This document shows, piece after piece, positions 14,865 through 26,219 of a DNA stretch of 45,159 nt. The notes below the pieces were generated by a model. The model worked only from the letters and a program-made list of their open reading frames with translations. It ran no database searches and was not told the origin of the DNA. The position numbers were made by a program, and so were the translations under genes. The stretch comes from Auxenochlorella pyrenoidosa (lineage: Eukaryota > Chlorophyta > Trebouxiophyceae > Chlorellales > Chlorellaceae), in contig KQ481983.1 of assembly GCA_001430745.1 (NCBI GenBank), positions 2,471,114 to 2,516,272 of the forward strand, read 5' to 3'. Position 1 is the first letter of the stretch, and each line of letters begins with the position of its first letter.

Positions 14865-16180
14865 GTTTTGAAGCTTGCTGCCCCTGGCCGCTACTCCGAT
14901 GTCGTGAGGGTGGCGAAACTGCTTGGGTTGAGGCTGCGGGAGGCGGCAGCGGCGCAGCGCAGCGTGCGGGGCTGTCAATGTGTGTGCTGCTTCGCCTGCG
15001 CCCATCATCTAAGCCAGTGAGTTCCGAAGATTGTGATGCCAGTCAGTTCAAGGAGAAGTTTCAGGCCTGCCATGTGGCTGCACAGCAAGGTGGTGAGATG
15101 CCATACCGGGCTTTGCTCTCAACTGCAGGAGCATCTCTACGTTCCTAACCACAGATGCTCAAGGAGGAACAATGTTCATGGCGATGCATAAATTCAGGCA
15201 CGGTCTTGAACTGCCTCACTGAGGAGCCGCTGGAGCCTCGCTGGGACTTGCACCATCCAGGGATGCCCGTCGGCACCTGAGGTCATGAGTTGCATGTGCA
15301 GCCGGATGTCCTTTACCTCATGCCTGCAGCCTTGAAACATTTCCTTTAAGTGTTCTATTGTGGTAGAACATACAGTGAGCCACCAATGCATCGGCTGCAG
15401 ATCCTCAGGTCGGCAGAGTCCCGCGGAGTCCCTCCTGCATACCACATGATGCTCTGCGCCATCTTACCTGCATTCCCGAGAGCTCAGCAGCCTGGTCGTG
15501 TTGGATGAGGCCTGGAGGCCCAAATTCTGTAAAAGAGGGGTTTGGGCAGACTGGCGGAGCAACGACGGCGACAGTGATGTCAACAGGCAGCCCAACCTGG
15601 CTGCGGCTAAGGGCCCACCGAGATTTCCGACCGCTGGGCGGCTGTTGGATTTCGATATCACAAATGAGTCTTTTGGAAGGCCAATTGCGATTGAACCAGC
15701 GTGCCAAGCCACGGCTGACGCACTTTGCGATTGCGGAAGCCACACAGACAGCGCCCTACTGCCTGAATGCAAAGAATTGACGTCCATTTGCTCACATAGT
15801 TCCGTGAGCACGCCTTGTGTTCCATACCTTCGCCTGTGAGTTCAACATACGGCAGCGCCCACCTTTGGCTCTGTCGGGAGACTGACCTCCAACGCTGAGA
15901 CTGTCTCACAACTGGTCTCAGCTTTCTAGTGACGTGAACAACCACGCCGCGGAGCCAGGTGAGCCGGCGTCTTGCAACGCGGTGACCGGCAAGCCTCGCA
16001 GCGGCAAGAGGCCGTACCCGAGCGTTTTCAAACAGGTTCCAGTTTCGGAAAGTATTTGGAGAGTGCCGGAGACCGAGGCAGGCAGTGACCAGTGCCGCCG
16101 CTGCTCGTCACCGCAACGGCGCCACAGCCACTCGCCTGCTGCTGTCCTGCAGGCCAGCTTGTGTCCACGCCACGGGGTCC
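14865..16180. other. Divergent region, SDHA / PP2C, less GC-rich
   Basis: 1316 bases between divergent start codons, longer and visibly lower in GC than other spacers here. It should hold both promoters. On the minus strand between about 15197 and 15743 there are splice-like signals that join two ORFs in phase; they are given separately as a doubtful gene. Confidence 0.5.
15197..15743 (-). CDS. Possible small spliced gene, unrecognised
   Basis: I do not recognise this product. An ORF beginning MASAIAKCVSRGLARWF runs left to GMQ and meets a consensus donor (CAG|GTAAGA near 15471). An acceptor CTGCAG near 15404 opens a second ORF in the same phase, beginning PMHWWLTVCSTTIEHLKEMF and ending LLSEAVQDRA and stop. 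That would give roughly 155 residues. A better-looking acceptor (CTCTTTTACAG, near 15530) lies inside the first ORF, so the true exon structure may differ. Against it: no domain seen, average-looking codon use, and the sequence could be a 5' UTR or promoter of SDHA. Confidence 0.22.
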
Positions 16181-18569
16181 ATGGGCTGCTCCAGCTCCAA
16201 GCCCGTCGCCGACGACTCTGCCATGATGCGGAGGCGGGCACGCGGCTCAATGGCCATGGCCGGCCTGAAGACAGAGCTGGCCAAGGATTCGGCCCAGGCG
16301 GCTGAGGCAACTCGCGTGGATGCCACAAACGGCTCTGTCGTGCTGCGCCAGCCGCCTGGCGTCGGCCTGGGCATGCGATACGCGTACATCAGCCAGCGTG
16401 GCTACTACCCTGACGCCCCCGACAAGACCAACCAGGATGCTGTGGCGGCCACCGAGCGGCTGGGCGGGCAGCCCGGTGAGGGTGCTGGCACGGCCGCCCG
16501 GTGCCTACACCGTGTGCCGTGCGGGCGCCTAAATGCCTTTGCAGCATTGCCACTCTCATGCTTGTGTGCGCTGCCGCCACTGCTGCTGCCGCGCCGCTGG
16601 CGCTGCTGCGCTGGTGCTGGTGCACGTCATCAGCTGCCACACGCCCGCCCCACCAGCAGACCCCCCCCCCTCCTCCCGGATTGTCTCTTGCCATGTTACG
16701 AGCTCGGTCTGCTGCCTGTCCCCCGGCTGCCTGCAGACCTGCACCTGTTCTCCGTGTACGACGGGCACGGCGAGCTTGGCACCGAGTGCGCGCGCTTTGT
16801 GCGAGACGGGGTGCGCTCCCGCTCCTGCTGCGCATGCCCGCCAGCTGGCGGTATGTTCCCCGGCTGTTCCAACCCGGCACCTGCACCGTTCCTTGCTGCC
16901 CTCAACAAGCGCATGGCACCGCCAACTGGGCTGGGTGAACCTTGTATGCTGCAGGAGCTGCAGTCGCGGTGCCCCATCAGGCCAGGCCCCCTTCCTGGCG
17001 CCTGGCCGCCTTCATCCTGACCCCCCAACCCAATCCACCCCGCCCTTCTCGCAGCTTGCCGCCAACGTGACCAGCCAGCACGAATTCCCGGCCGCCCCCG
17101 CCGTTGCCCTGTCGTCTGCCCTCATCCTGGCCAACGCGCAGCTGCACGACTCGCCCATCGACGACTGCCTGTCGGGCACCACCGCGTGCTGCGCCCTGCT
17201 GGCTGGGCGCACGCTGCACGTGGCCAATGTCGGCGACTCGCGCGCGGTGCTGGCAGAGGGGCCGCCCGGCGGGCCGCTGCTGGCGCGCGACCTCAGCAAG
17301 GATCAGACGCCCTTCCGGTGCGTGCGTGCTGCCGCGCCCAGGGCAATACCTAGGGCAGTACCCAGGGCAGGGGGCAGCAGCACCCAGCGGCAGCGCAGAG
17401 CCTTGCTGGCAGCCGCCACATGTAGTGCGACTGGCGGAGCGTGCTCGCCAACCTTGATGCCTGGCCCCCGGCTGTGCTATCGGGACGAGACCTCTCCACC
17501 TGCCCCCCACCCCTTGCTGCCCTCTGCAGGCAGGACGAGTGCCTGCGCGTGCTGCAGGCGGGCGCGCGCGTGATGACGCTGGACCAGCTGGAGGGCCTCA
17601 AGGACCCCTCCCTGCCCTGCTGGACCAACGAGGACGACTGCGACGGAGACCCGCCCCGCCTCTGGTCCCCCGCCGGCCTCTTCCCGGGCACCGCCTTCAC
17701 CCGCAGCATCGGCGACTCGGGTGAGGGGCGCGGCCAGTGCGCCTGGCAGCGGGCACAAGTCCTGGCTGCGCGCTGCTGCCGGTGCGCGCTGCAGCGGTCA
17801 GCAGAGCGCTGGTCCGTTGGTGCCGCTTGGGCCCGGTGAGCGAGGCGCGCAGCCCACGCCACGCCGTCCAGCGCTGCCCGGCACAGCGCCAGCCCGCTGC
17901 CCGCGCTCACCCTCCGTGCGCCCCCGCCCCGCCCCCCGTAGCGGCCGAGGACATTGGCGTGATTCCTGACCCCGAGATGACGGCCACCCAGCTGGGCCCG
18001 CAGCACCGGTTTGCCATCCTGGCCTCAGACGGCATCTGGGAGTTCATCTCGTCCCAGCGGGCCGTCGACACGGTGGGCCAGGGGGGCAGCCGTGCCTGGG
18101 CGCGGTTCGGGGTGGGGCGTGCAGCGTCGCAGAGCACCTGCAGCCTCACAACGGCCGGCGCAGGCTGCGTGGCCCGGCTCTCAAGCGACTCCTCATGATC
18201 CATACCATCGACGTGCCCCCCCCCCCCCCCCCGCAGGTGGCCCGGCATGACAACCCGTACGACGCCGCCAAGGCCCTGGTGGCCCAGGCCTACAAGCTGT
18301 GGCTGCAGAAGGAGACGCGCACCGACGACATCACCTGCGTAGTCATCTTCTTCGACCACGAGCAGGGCGCAGCCGCCGGCAGCGCGAGTGGTGTTGAGCC
18401 GGCGCAGGCATCCGCCGCGCCGCAGGAGCTGGCGCAGTCCACGCCGCTGCAGGCTGCCGACCCGGCCTCTCGGCTGGGCCTCCTGCGCACGCACAGCGGC
18501 GCCCAGGCGGGCGCCCAGGCTGCACAGTTGGTCGCAGCTGTCGCAGGAGGCGGCGCTGATGCCAGCTGA
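16181..18569 (+). CDS. PP2C-type protein phosphatase with N-myristoylation motif
   Basis: Mn/Mg-dependent Ser/Thr phosphatase of 428 residues; exons 16181-16475, 16737-16810, 17055-17317, 17530-17720, 17942-18072 and 18237-18569, all GT-AG and phase-consistent. It begins MGCSSSKP, a classic Gly2 myristoylation and Cys3 palmitoylation signal, so membrane attachment is likely. PP2C motifs in order: RYAYISQRGYYPD and DKTNQDA (~65), FSVYDGHGELG (metal Asp107), SGTTACCALL, VANVGDSRAVLAE, LDQLEGLKDP, GTAFTRSIGDS, AILASDGIWEFISS and KETRTDDITCVV. The YISQRGYYPD, DQLEGLKDP and GDPPRLW features match the phosphatase half of the plant PP2C/cyclic-nucleotide-binding/kinase fusion proteins. Here the protein stops after an Ala/Gln-rich tail, with neither of the other two domains. 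The last intron has a 17-base C tract directly before its GCAG acceptor. Confidence 0.93.
18216..18232. repeat. C17 polypyrimidine tract in PP2C intron 5
   Basis: Uninterrupted 17-base C run followed at once by GCAG and exon 6. It serves as the polypyrimidine tract of this intron. Confidence 0.85.
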
Positions 18570-19460
18570 GTGCGGCTTTCCCTGACCAAGTCTCTACATA
18601 TTTGTACTACTGCAGGCCTGTCCCCAGGTTGCACGTCGCAGCAGCCACCCGCCTGTCTTTCTTTGGCACTGTCTCTCAGCCCGCCGCACACGTTTGCATC
18701 ACTGTGCCATTTGGTTGCCAGCAATGGCCGAACCCTTGCACCTGCTCTACACACAAATCACCTGCGCCCGCAGCTCTCCCTGTATTCTGCTCCTCTCTGT
18801 ATCCCACATGATCCTCTTTCATGCCTGAAGTGCCTGGCAGGCACCAGAAACGCGTATCCAGACGCACCCCTGCTCTTCTGCCCACCCTTCTGCGGCCAGC
18901 AACTCGCGCCCTCACGCCAACAGATGTCAGCATCGGCTGCAGTCGGTCTGTCCCTGCGGCCCATCACGAACCCCACTTCGATTCAATCTCATTCTGACAG
19001 CCCTCTTCCTTCTGCAAGCGCAAATCAGCCTTTCACATGTCCCGCCCCTTTCCTGATGCCCCTGGTGCCTTGAAATCCCAGGCAGTATGGCAGCGTTCTT
19101 GCCCACATGTCCACACAGCATTCCTTTTCTTCCTGAGCGGGCTGTGCATTTCACAATGGTAGCGTGTAAGCACAGCTTGTGAGGAGGCCTGCGGCAGGTG
19201 GCTGTGAGAGACATGACGCAGCGCTGGCAGCACAGCATGCGGGAGCATCAGGGGCATGTCCCACCAGGTGGGAGAGGCTAAGCGTGCAAGGCCATAGATG
19301 GCATCAAATGCGATCTGGTCAGTTCATCAGGTCAGGTCAAAGGTCAAGCGCAGTGTGGGGACCGAGTTCAGCCCAGAAAATTCGTTTGTTGGTGTGTGAC
19401 GTTGGCATGTGGGTGGGAGCGCTGCAGCCGCCAGCAGCTGCGCTGCCGGCGCGGGCAGCC
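18570..19460. other. Convergent intergenic region, PP2C / TFIIB
   Basis: 891 bases, lower in GC than the flanking exons. It should hold the two 3' UTRs. A TGTAA at 19165-19169 on the plus strand could be a distal PP2C poly(A) signal. ORFs here are Cys/Pro/Ser-rich and without recognisable domains. Confidence 0.5.
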
Positions 19461-22110
19461 TCACTTGTTGCCTGCAGACTCCACCGGCAGCGGCAGCCTG
19501 TCGATGTCGGCATGCGTGGCGAACCCTCCCGCCTTGTCTATGAGAGTCTTTAGGTGGGGGTGGATCTCGCGATAGATCTGGCGGATCGTGCCGTCGGCCA
19601 CGCCGCAGGTGCGGCAGATGTCGTGCAGCGCCACGTGCGTCTTGCCCGGCAGGTTTGCGATGATGTAGACCACCGTGCCCGCTATGGAGGTGGGTGACTT
19701 GCCGTGCCAGGGCGTGTGCACGTTGGCCTCTGGGCCCTCCTGCAAGGGGCGGCAGTGCAGAGGTACGCGGTAGCGGTTTGGGTAGCACAGCTGCGCAGCC
19801 AGGTGGATGAGCGCAGCTGTCGCCAGGCCATGCTGTCTGGCCGCCAGTTGCAGGCATGTTTGGGTGGCACATGCCTCCGCAAGCGTGCCCTGTGGCATGC
19901 TCCTGGGCCGGCCCCACCCCGGCAGCAGTTGTCCGCCGAGGCCCCCGCCACACGGCGGCAGCAACAGGCAGGGCGCACACCATGCGCGCATCCGGGACGA
20001 TGCCCAGCCGCCCCACACCTTCCCGCCCACCTGTGGCAGCAGCGCCAGCGTGAGTGCTTCCCCCCACATGAACTCCTTTTGCGTCATGCTCAGCTGGCTC
20101 ATGAAGCGCCGCATGTACGAGTGCGGGTGGCTGCCCTCCAGCTGTTTGTCGCCCAGCGTGGCCTGCGCACACGCAGGGCCGAATCATGTTCAACATCAGA
20201 GGGAGAGGAGCCGCCGTGGCAGCAGGCTGGGCCACAGCCATGCAGAGGACCAGCGGACAGGCACAGGCCAGGGGACGCGCCCGGCAGCCGCACCCCCAAG
20301 CTCCTCTCACCTGCAGCCCCAGCTCACGCACCACGCTCTTGTAGATTCGGCCAATCTCCTGCAGAGGCAGTGTGGGGCCGGCAGGGTGGGGCGGGGTGCG
20401 CAGGGCGCGCTGGCAAAACAGCCCACTGCTTCCTGCAATGTACGGCAGCGTGCTCAGCGCCGGCGCTGCATGCTGTCTGTCGCGTTGGGCTCCGCTGGCA
20501 TCCTCGGGTAGTGCGCAGGCACACGCCGTCGGGCATGCACGTGCCACCCACATGTGCCACTGCCAGCCTGGCCCCCCACCTTGACCGAGGCCTGCGGCAC
20601 CACCGCGCAAATCTCCTTGAACGTGCGCGCGTTGCCGGTGTGCCGGCAGGCCAGGAAGACAATAGCGGCAAGCACCGCCGCCTGGCTCTTGCCCTTGATC
20701 GACTTGGCATTGTCGTAGGCCTGCAGCGGGTTGCGTAGGAGGGGTGAAGCTGCCGAGTTGGGACAAGGAGGGGATGGACAGCGCACATAGCAGGCCGCTG
20801 CTCGCACCCCTCCCCCATGTGCCCCATGCACACTGGCCCCGCCAATGTTTGGGATCTCGAGAGCAGCGCAAACCATTGCGTGGGGCTGCCATCCACGCAA
20901 CGACACGTCAGTGCAGCCGGGCCAGCCGGCGCTGCCCTGCATGTAGTACCGCGCCCCCCACCTGCTTGTAGTACTCCTCCGCCTGCTTCTTCACCGTGTC
21001 CAGCAGCTTCATGGCGGCGCAGATCTTGCCAATCTCCTTGAAGGCGCCGATGAGCGCGCGGTCGGTGGTCACCTCGGTGCGCGCCTGCATGCGCTGCAGG
21101 TTGCGCACCTGCCGCCGGGGGGGGAGGGGGGGGTCCGGGGGGCGCTGGTGAACAGGGCGGATCCCGGACAGAGTGGCCCGGACAGTGTAGCTGGAGGACC
21201 GCGCCCCGGAGCTTGCAGTGCGGGGGAGAGCTGGAAATGCGGCCAGGATGAGAGGGGCACGGTGGGGAACTGGCTTGCTAGCTGACGAGCTGCATGCCCT
21301 TCGATGCGGCGGCTGCAGCCGTCTGCAGGCAGCGCAGGAGCATCTCGCCCCTGCCCGGCGCCCCTGCCCGCCCTGCCGCTGCCGCCTACCAGCGCGTGGT
21401 CTACGCCCTTGGCCCCGCCAATCATGGTGCTCATGCCACCATCGGACAGCAGGTGGTTGACAGGGCCACCAACACGGTTGGGGTCTGCTCCAGCGCCGCC
21501 ATCCTGCGCAGGTGCGGGGCAACACAGCGGCGCTGCGTGAGGCGGAGCGAGGGAGGCCCCAGCTAGGCAAGGGACATTGTGCCAATCTCCCCCAGGGCGG
21601 CAGAATCTTGGGAGGGAAAGGTCGCGTGGGTGCAAAGGAGGTCGACACTACGAGCCCTGGAGCTGCTGTGCCGCTTCCCCTCCCAGCATGGCACAGCCGC
21701 TTCCCTTGCTCGCCTTGTCTGCAAAGGTGCGCCACTCGGAGCGCTCATCAATGACGTGCGCCTCCACCACGACGCCGCAGTTCTGCGAGGTGGGCCAGCA
21801 GGCAGGTCGTGCACGCGCAGGTCGGCTGCAGCTCGCTGCAGGACACCACGATGCTGCCACCCAGGTGTGAAGCGGTAAAGGCCAGCCCACCCTGTGCCTT
21901 GCTTGAACTGCTGGCTGCTGTACGAACTTGCAGCCTGGCAATCCCCTGCCAAGGAACTCCCAACTCCTGTTCAAGGCAGCATGGCGCAGGCGGCGGGCTC
22001 ACCCGGCACACCAGGTCCCCGCTGGCATGGTCCTCCACAAAGTCGCTCAGCCCGCAGTCGGGGCACTGCTGCTCATACTTGAGCCGCAGGTTGATGTTGA
22101 AGTCCCCCAT
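19461..22110 (-). CDS. TFIIB: Transcription initiation factor IIB
   Basis: General RNA polymerase II factor that bridges TBP-DNA and polymerase in the nucleus. Eight phase-0 exons give 345 residues: 22003-22110, 21714-21782, 21390-21503, 20962-21108, 20580-20720, 20311-20358, 20031-20162 and 19461-19739. The N-terminal zinc ribbon is CPDCGLSDFVEDH with VCRNCGVVVE (CxxC twice, 16-19 and 35-38). Next come the B-reader/linker SEWRTFAD and DPNRVGGPVNHLLSDGG, then two cyclin repeats; the first holds KGKSQAAVLAAIVFLACR and FKEICAV, the second SIAGTVVYIIANLPGK with ADGTIRQIYREI. The DPNRVGGP linker and single zinc ribbon separate it from BRF1. Intron 2 starts AAG|GCGAGC, a GC donor forced by continuity of TFADK into DGGAGADPNRV. 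Complete gene. Confidence 0.96.
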
Positions 22111-22925
22111 TGCGGGGGCTGCACTGCCTGGGCTTGGGACTTGGCTGGCGGGCAAGCGCCTGCTGGACCGCCTGGCGCGGCCTGCGCGCGAGCCTGGGCG
22201 CCTTACGCTGCGGCCCCCGCTTCCTCTGCCCACTGCCAGCCCTGGATAAGAGTTCCTGCCCTGCTGCCTCCCTCGTCGCTTTGAGCTACCGGCCAAAGAA
22301 GCAGCCCACGCCTGCAGCCGGAACACACACTAGGAGCGGTGCGTGGCGACAGCGGCAGTGTTGCTATTGTGGTTCCGTGAGGGCGGGGCAGCGACGCTTT
22401 GCGGATGCTTCTGCCTTTGCACCATTCGTAGGGCTTGCCCGCACCTCGAGAACGGCTGCCGAGTCCCGACGGCAGGTTGAGCTGGTGCGGGTGCGCAGCG
22501 GGGCAATTCGAGGGGCCCTGAGAGCGGCTGATCAGGGCAGACAGCCTAGAATAACATCCCGGGCAGCTGCAGATGCACTCAAAGCAAGGAGGTCGACAGG
22601 ACACGCCCAGCAGCAGGCAGGTCTGGACCCCTAGTTGCGTGTTTACATCTGCAAGGCACTCGATCGGGATTGGCAGTGCTAGACAGGGCCACAACTCTCT
22701 GGCCGCCGAGCGGCATCGCTTCGACGGGCTTCAGCCTTTTGCGGCAAGCTGGTGATTAGTTAGGGGCGCCTGGTTAGGTGAGGCATACGCAAAGCTGTCC
22801 CTAATCACGGCGGGGATGCTGGACGTGCCTGTGCCTCCACCGCCGCTGCTTGCTGCCGCGCGCTTCTCAGCTGCTGGCCGAAGCGGCGTAGCGATACAGC
22901 CTCTGCCCTGTTGCAGCAATCAGCG
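22111..22925. other. Divergent intergenic region, TFIIB / RWDD1-like
   Basis: 815 bases between divergent start codons. Both promoters should be here. No motif or extra gene could be supported. Confidence 0.5.
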
Positions 22926-24846
22926 ATGACGGACTATGCACAGGAGCAGGCGGATGAGCTGGAGGCGCTCACTAGCATCTTCATGGACGACTTGCAGGGT
23001 GGGCAGCAGTGGGCCACCCGCCTGCCAGGCGATCCGCCCTCGAGCAAGTGCAGCACCATCTCTGCACATGCTCCTGTGCTGGCCCCGCGCCACAGCTATG
23101 AGTGCGTCCCCCAGGCTGCCTCCCAAATCTCCTGCCCTGCCCACCTGCACACACACCTGCAGAGGTGACGGACAGCATCCCATCGGGCTGGAGCGCGGTG
23201 GGCAGCGTGTGGCGGGTGGTGGTGGTGCCGCAGCAGGAGGACGACACGGAGCTGGAGTTCCCACGTGAGGGGGGCATGGCCTGCTCAGGGCGTCGTTCGG
23301 GTTGACAAGCAGGTGGCCTGAGTGTTGGAGTCTCGAGAAGGCCAAACAGCCCTGGCATCCTCTGCCAGGCGTTCTGCCCAGCTGCGTGCCTGCCCGAGTG
23401 CAGCCCAGCTTGCTTCTGATACGCAGCCTCGCCCGTCTCCACCCTCCCCATCTCACAGCCAAGGTCGAGCTTGTTTTTGGACACACACCATCATACCCCG
23501 ATGAACCGCCGCTGCTGAAAGCACGAGGGTGGGTGCTGCCTGGTTCTTCACCCTCGGCTGCGCCTGCTTGCGTGGTGCTGTGCGTCGCCGGCCTGTGTGC
23601 GTGGCTGTTTGCTCTGCAAGTACATCGCTGATGACCCTGGCAACGGCACGTGCCATGTTTCCCATGCATGCACCCATTGCTCCAAACTTCTGTGCTCGGG
23701 TGGCCGCGCGCCCCGCGCCCCCCCCCCGTGTTGAGCACTCAGCACTCCACCCCACGTCCCCGCCCTGCCTGCAGGCTGCAGGGCATCAGTGATGCTGATG
23801 TCGGCACGCTACAGGGTGTGCTTGACGACGCGGTGCAGGAGAACCTGGGCATGGCCATGATCTACACCCTCATCAGCCTGGCGCAGGAGTGGATCACGGT
23901 GGGTGCAGCAGCAGGCAGGCGGGCCGTGCGGGATGGCAGCAGGAAGAGAGTCACGTGGAGCGGCAGGCTAGCAGCAAACGCAGAGGCAGCGAGGTGCGTG
24001 TCTTGAAGCCCAAGGCTCTGTCTGCACGGCTGCGGGACACACGTGTGCCCGCCCATCGCTCTGCAGGAGAAGGCCTCTGCTCTGGCAGTGCCCAGCACCG
24101 ACCCTGAGGCAGAGGAGCGCCGTCGGCGCGAGGCAGAGGAGCAGCGCATGGCCGAGCTGCGCAGGCACGGCACGCCCGTCACGCCAGAGGCCTTTGCCGC
24201 CTGGAAGGCGCGGTTCGACGCCGAGATGGTGAGATTGGGCGGCGCTCGGCTGGCAGCGCCGGAATCCTGCAGCGCTGTGGCAGGCTGCGCTCCAGGCCGA
24301 CCGTGGAGGTGCGCGCAGCCTGCAACTCTCAATGCGCTCGCTCCCACCGCGCCTCCACCTCTCCTGTCCCTGGCCAGGCGCTGGAGCGGGCAAAGCTGGA
24401 CGGGGCGGGGGGCAAGGGCGACGACAAGACGGGTCGGCCGACCGGCAAGGCCTGGTTCCTGCAGCAGGAGGCGGCGCACATCGAGGTGCGCGGGTTGACA
24501 GGCACCCGCTGGCGCCACACACGGTGCCGCTGCACTGTGCTGCTTGTGAGAGTGCGCTCTGCTGCTATGCCGGCCCGCGATAGCAGAGAGTGTGGGCAGC
24601 GGGAGCCAGCTGCCTGCAGTCCCGGCCAGCCTGGCGCCCACCCCTCCAGCGCGGGCCCCATCCCACCAGGTGGAGGAGCCAGAGCTGGAGGATGGCGAGG
24701 AGGACGGCGAGGACGACCGTGCAAACTGGGACTACGACCGGGAGGAGGAGGGAGAAGATGACGACGAGGACATTGACTTTGACGATGAGGAGGATTCCGA
24801 GGACGAAGACCTGCTGGACGAGCTGCTGGCCAGCAAGGCCGGCTGA
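22926..24846 (+). CDS. RWDD1: RWD-domain protein, RWDD1 (DFRP2)-like
   Basis: Predicted 271 residues in seven exons: 22926-22998, 23163-23264, 23459-23528, 23775-23898, 24067-24228, 24378-24485 and 24670-24846, all GT-AG. The start MTDYAQEQADELEALTSIF and the later KVELVFGHTPSYPDEPPLL (with the family's YP..P core) define an RWD domain over residues about 1-120. A charged helix (EAEERRRREAEEQRMAEL), a PEAFAAWKARFDAEM segment and GRPTGKAWFLQQ follow, in the same order as in RWDD1. The C-terminus is very acidic, with long Asp/Glu runs, ending LLDELLASKAG. RWDD1/Gir2 proteins bind and stabilise DRG GTPases and associate with translating ribosomes; that role is taken from the family. It shares a divergent promoter with TFIIB and converges on the endosulfine gene. 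Confidence 0.88.
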
Positions 24847-25274
24847 GCAGCAGGCAGCTGCAGCTGCTTGGGGCGGTGCAATGACGACCGTGCTCGAGTG
24901 GCTCCATTGCCTGTTGTCAAACGCCCGTAACCCTTGCAGCTTGATCAGGGGCTCTTGCCAGCGGCGGTCAGGGAGCGGTTACAGTGGAAGGAGGAGTGTG
25001 GGCATCAGTGGGTTGGGATCGCAACAGTTATCGATGGGCGCTGGCCATGCGAGCAGAGCCAGCTAGGGGCAGCAGAGCGCGAAGATGACGCAAGGTTTGG
25101 ACTGGGGTGCGCTCAAGTCAGGGGACAGAGGAGCGAATAATGTACAGCGCAAGCAAATGGAGGCTGGCCGGGCATATTGCGGACCACACCAAAGTCGCAG
25201 TGGAGCATGCTGGTGGGGGTGGAGAACAGCAGGTGCCCCCAACAGCAGGCGTCCCTGCGCTGCTCCTTGCCACG
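24847..25274. other. Convergent intergenic region, RWDD1-like / endosulfine
   Basis: 428 bases holding both 3' UTRs. A TGTAA on the minus strand (24979-24983) is placed as a possible poly(A) signal for the endosulfine transcript. No gene seen. Confidence 0.45.
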
Positions 25275-25848
25275 CTACTGCCCATCGCCCAGCTGCGAGG
25301 AGCGCCGCGCAGGGGGTGCTGTGGGGTTCAGCTTGGGCTCCAGCTGCGGCTGTGGCGCGGGCACACCCTGCTTTGACAGCTGCCAGTCGGCAGAGTCAAA
25401 GTGCTTTCGGTCCTGCGGCAGCAGCGGCTTCTTCTTGAGCAGGCCTCCATACTTGGCACGCAGCAGGGCTTCCTGGTCCGCCTCAGTGAGCTGCTGCTGC
25501 TGCTGGGAGGTCCCCTGCAGCAGATGAGAGGGGATTGCAGCGCAACGAAGAAGAATTTGCTTTGTGTGTCGGTTAAAGGTCGGTTGTTCAAGACCGGGCG
25601 CCTCCGGCTTGCCACGCACGTTGCTCTGTAGGCAACGCACCCTGCCCCACCCCCCAAGTACGAGGAAGCCAGCCAGGGATGCCTTGCCAAAAGCAAGTGC
25701 GGTGGAAGCGCGCAGGGGTGCGCGCAGGGTGGCGGCCCATTCCCCGCCGTCAAGTGAAAGTGATCTGCGGCTCGCGCTGCTTGCTGCGCCCGCGTCGCTG
25801 AGCTATGACAGCGCTGTGGCAGCTCACCAGGGACGGCGGAGCCGACAT
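25275..25848 (-). CDS. ENSA: Endosulfine/ARPP-19/Igo family protein
   Basis: Predicted 86-residue inhibitor of PP2A-B55. Exon 2 (25275-25514) encodes QLTEADQEALLRAKYGGLL, KKPLLPQD, then RKHFDSADWQLSKQG. FDSADW is the family core (FDSGDY in animals), whose Ser is phosphorylated by Greatwall/Rim15 kinases so that the protein blocks PP2A-B55. The KYGGLLKKKPLL spacing and the short length match plant endosulfines. The first coding exon is only 21 bases (25828-25848, MSAPPSL), chosen because it has an ATG, no upstream in-frame alternative, a strong GTGAGC donor and the phase required by exon 2; this short exon is an inference. The gene is head-to-head with an IRE/Rim15/Greatwall-type kinase whose start codon lies 371 bases away. 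Confidence 0.85.
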
Positions 25849-26219
25849 ACTGCCGCCTTGCGTTCAGGGCTTGGTCGACTGGCCGCGCGGGGTTGCGGAG
25901 GGGCTGCCGAGAGGCGCGGATAGCTGCAGCGGATGCAGAGCAATGCGGTCGGAGAGAAAGAAACTACAGCAAGCGAGCCCAAGTTCGTCTTGGGAAGGGA
26001 CATAGGCCCCGCAGGCATTTCAGCCCGTGAAGAACTTTGCTGCCAAGTGCCTCCGCCGTGCACCCATTTCAACAGCAAGGAGCTGGGAGCAGGCCAACAG
26101 CCTCCCGCCCAAACTGCCACTCGCTCCCTTCCAACGCGCTTGCCAGGGCCCTGGGCGCCCGAGAGGCAATGTCAGATCCTATTTCTAGCGCCTGCTGAGC
26201 TCCACCGGGCCCAGGGGCC
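25849..26219. promoter_or_regulatory. Bidirectional promoter region, endosulfine / IRE-type kinase
   Basis: 371 bases separate the two divergent ATGs and must contain both 5' UTRs and core promoters, which makes co-regulation plausible. No specific binding motif could be assigned by eye. Confidence 0.55.

Noticed and set aside
18570..19073. ORF MRLSLTKSLHICTTAG after PP2C
   Set aside because: Begins in the 3' UTR of PP2C and has a Pro/Ser/Cys-rich non-protein-like composition.
25328..25753. Upstream ATG at 25753 (MTAGNGPPP) as endosulfine start
   Set aside because: It reads in another frame from the endosulfine exon and needs a poor splice site; the short MSAPPSL exon with a GTGAGC donor fits phase and family length better.
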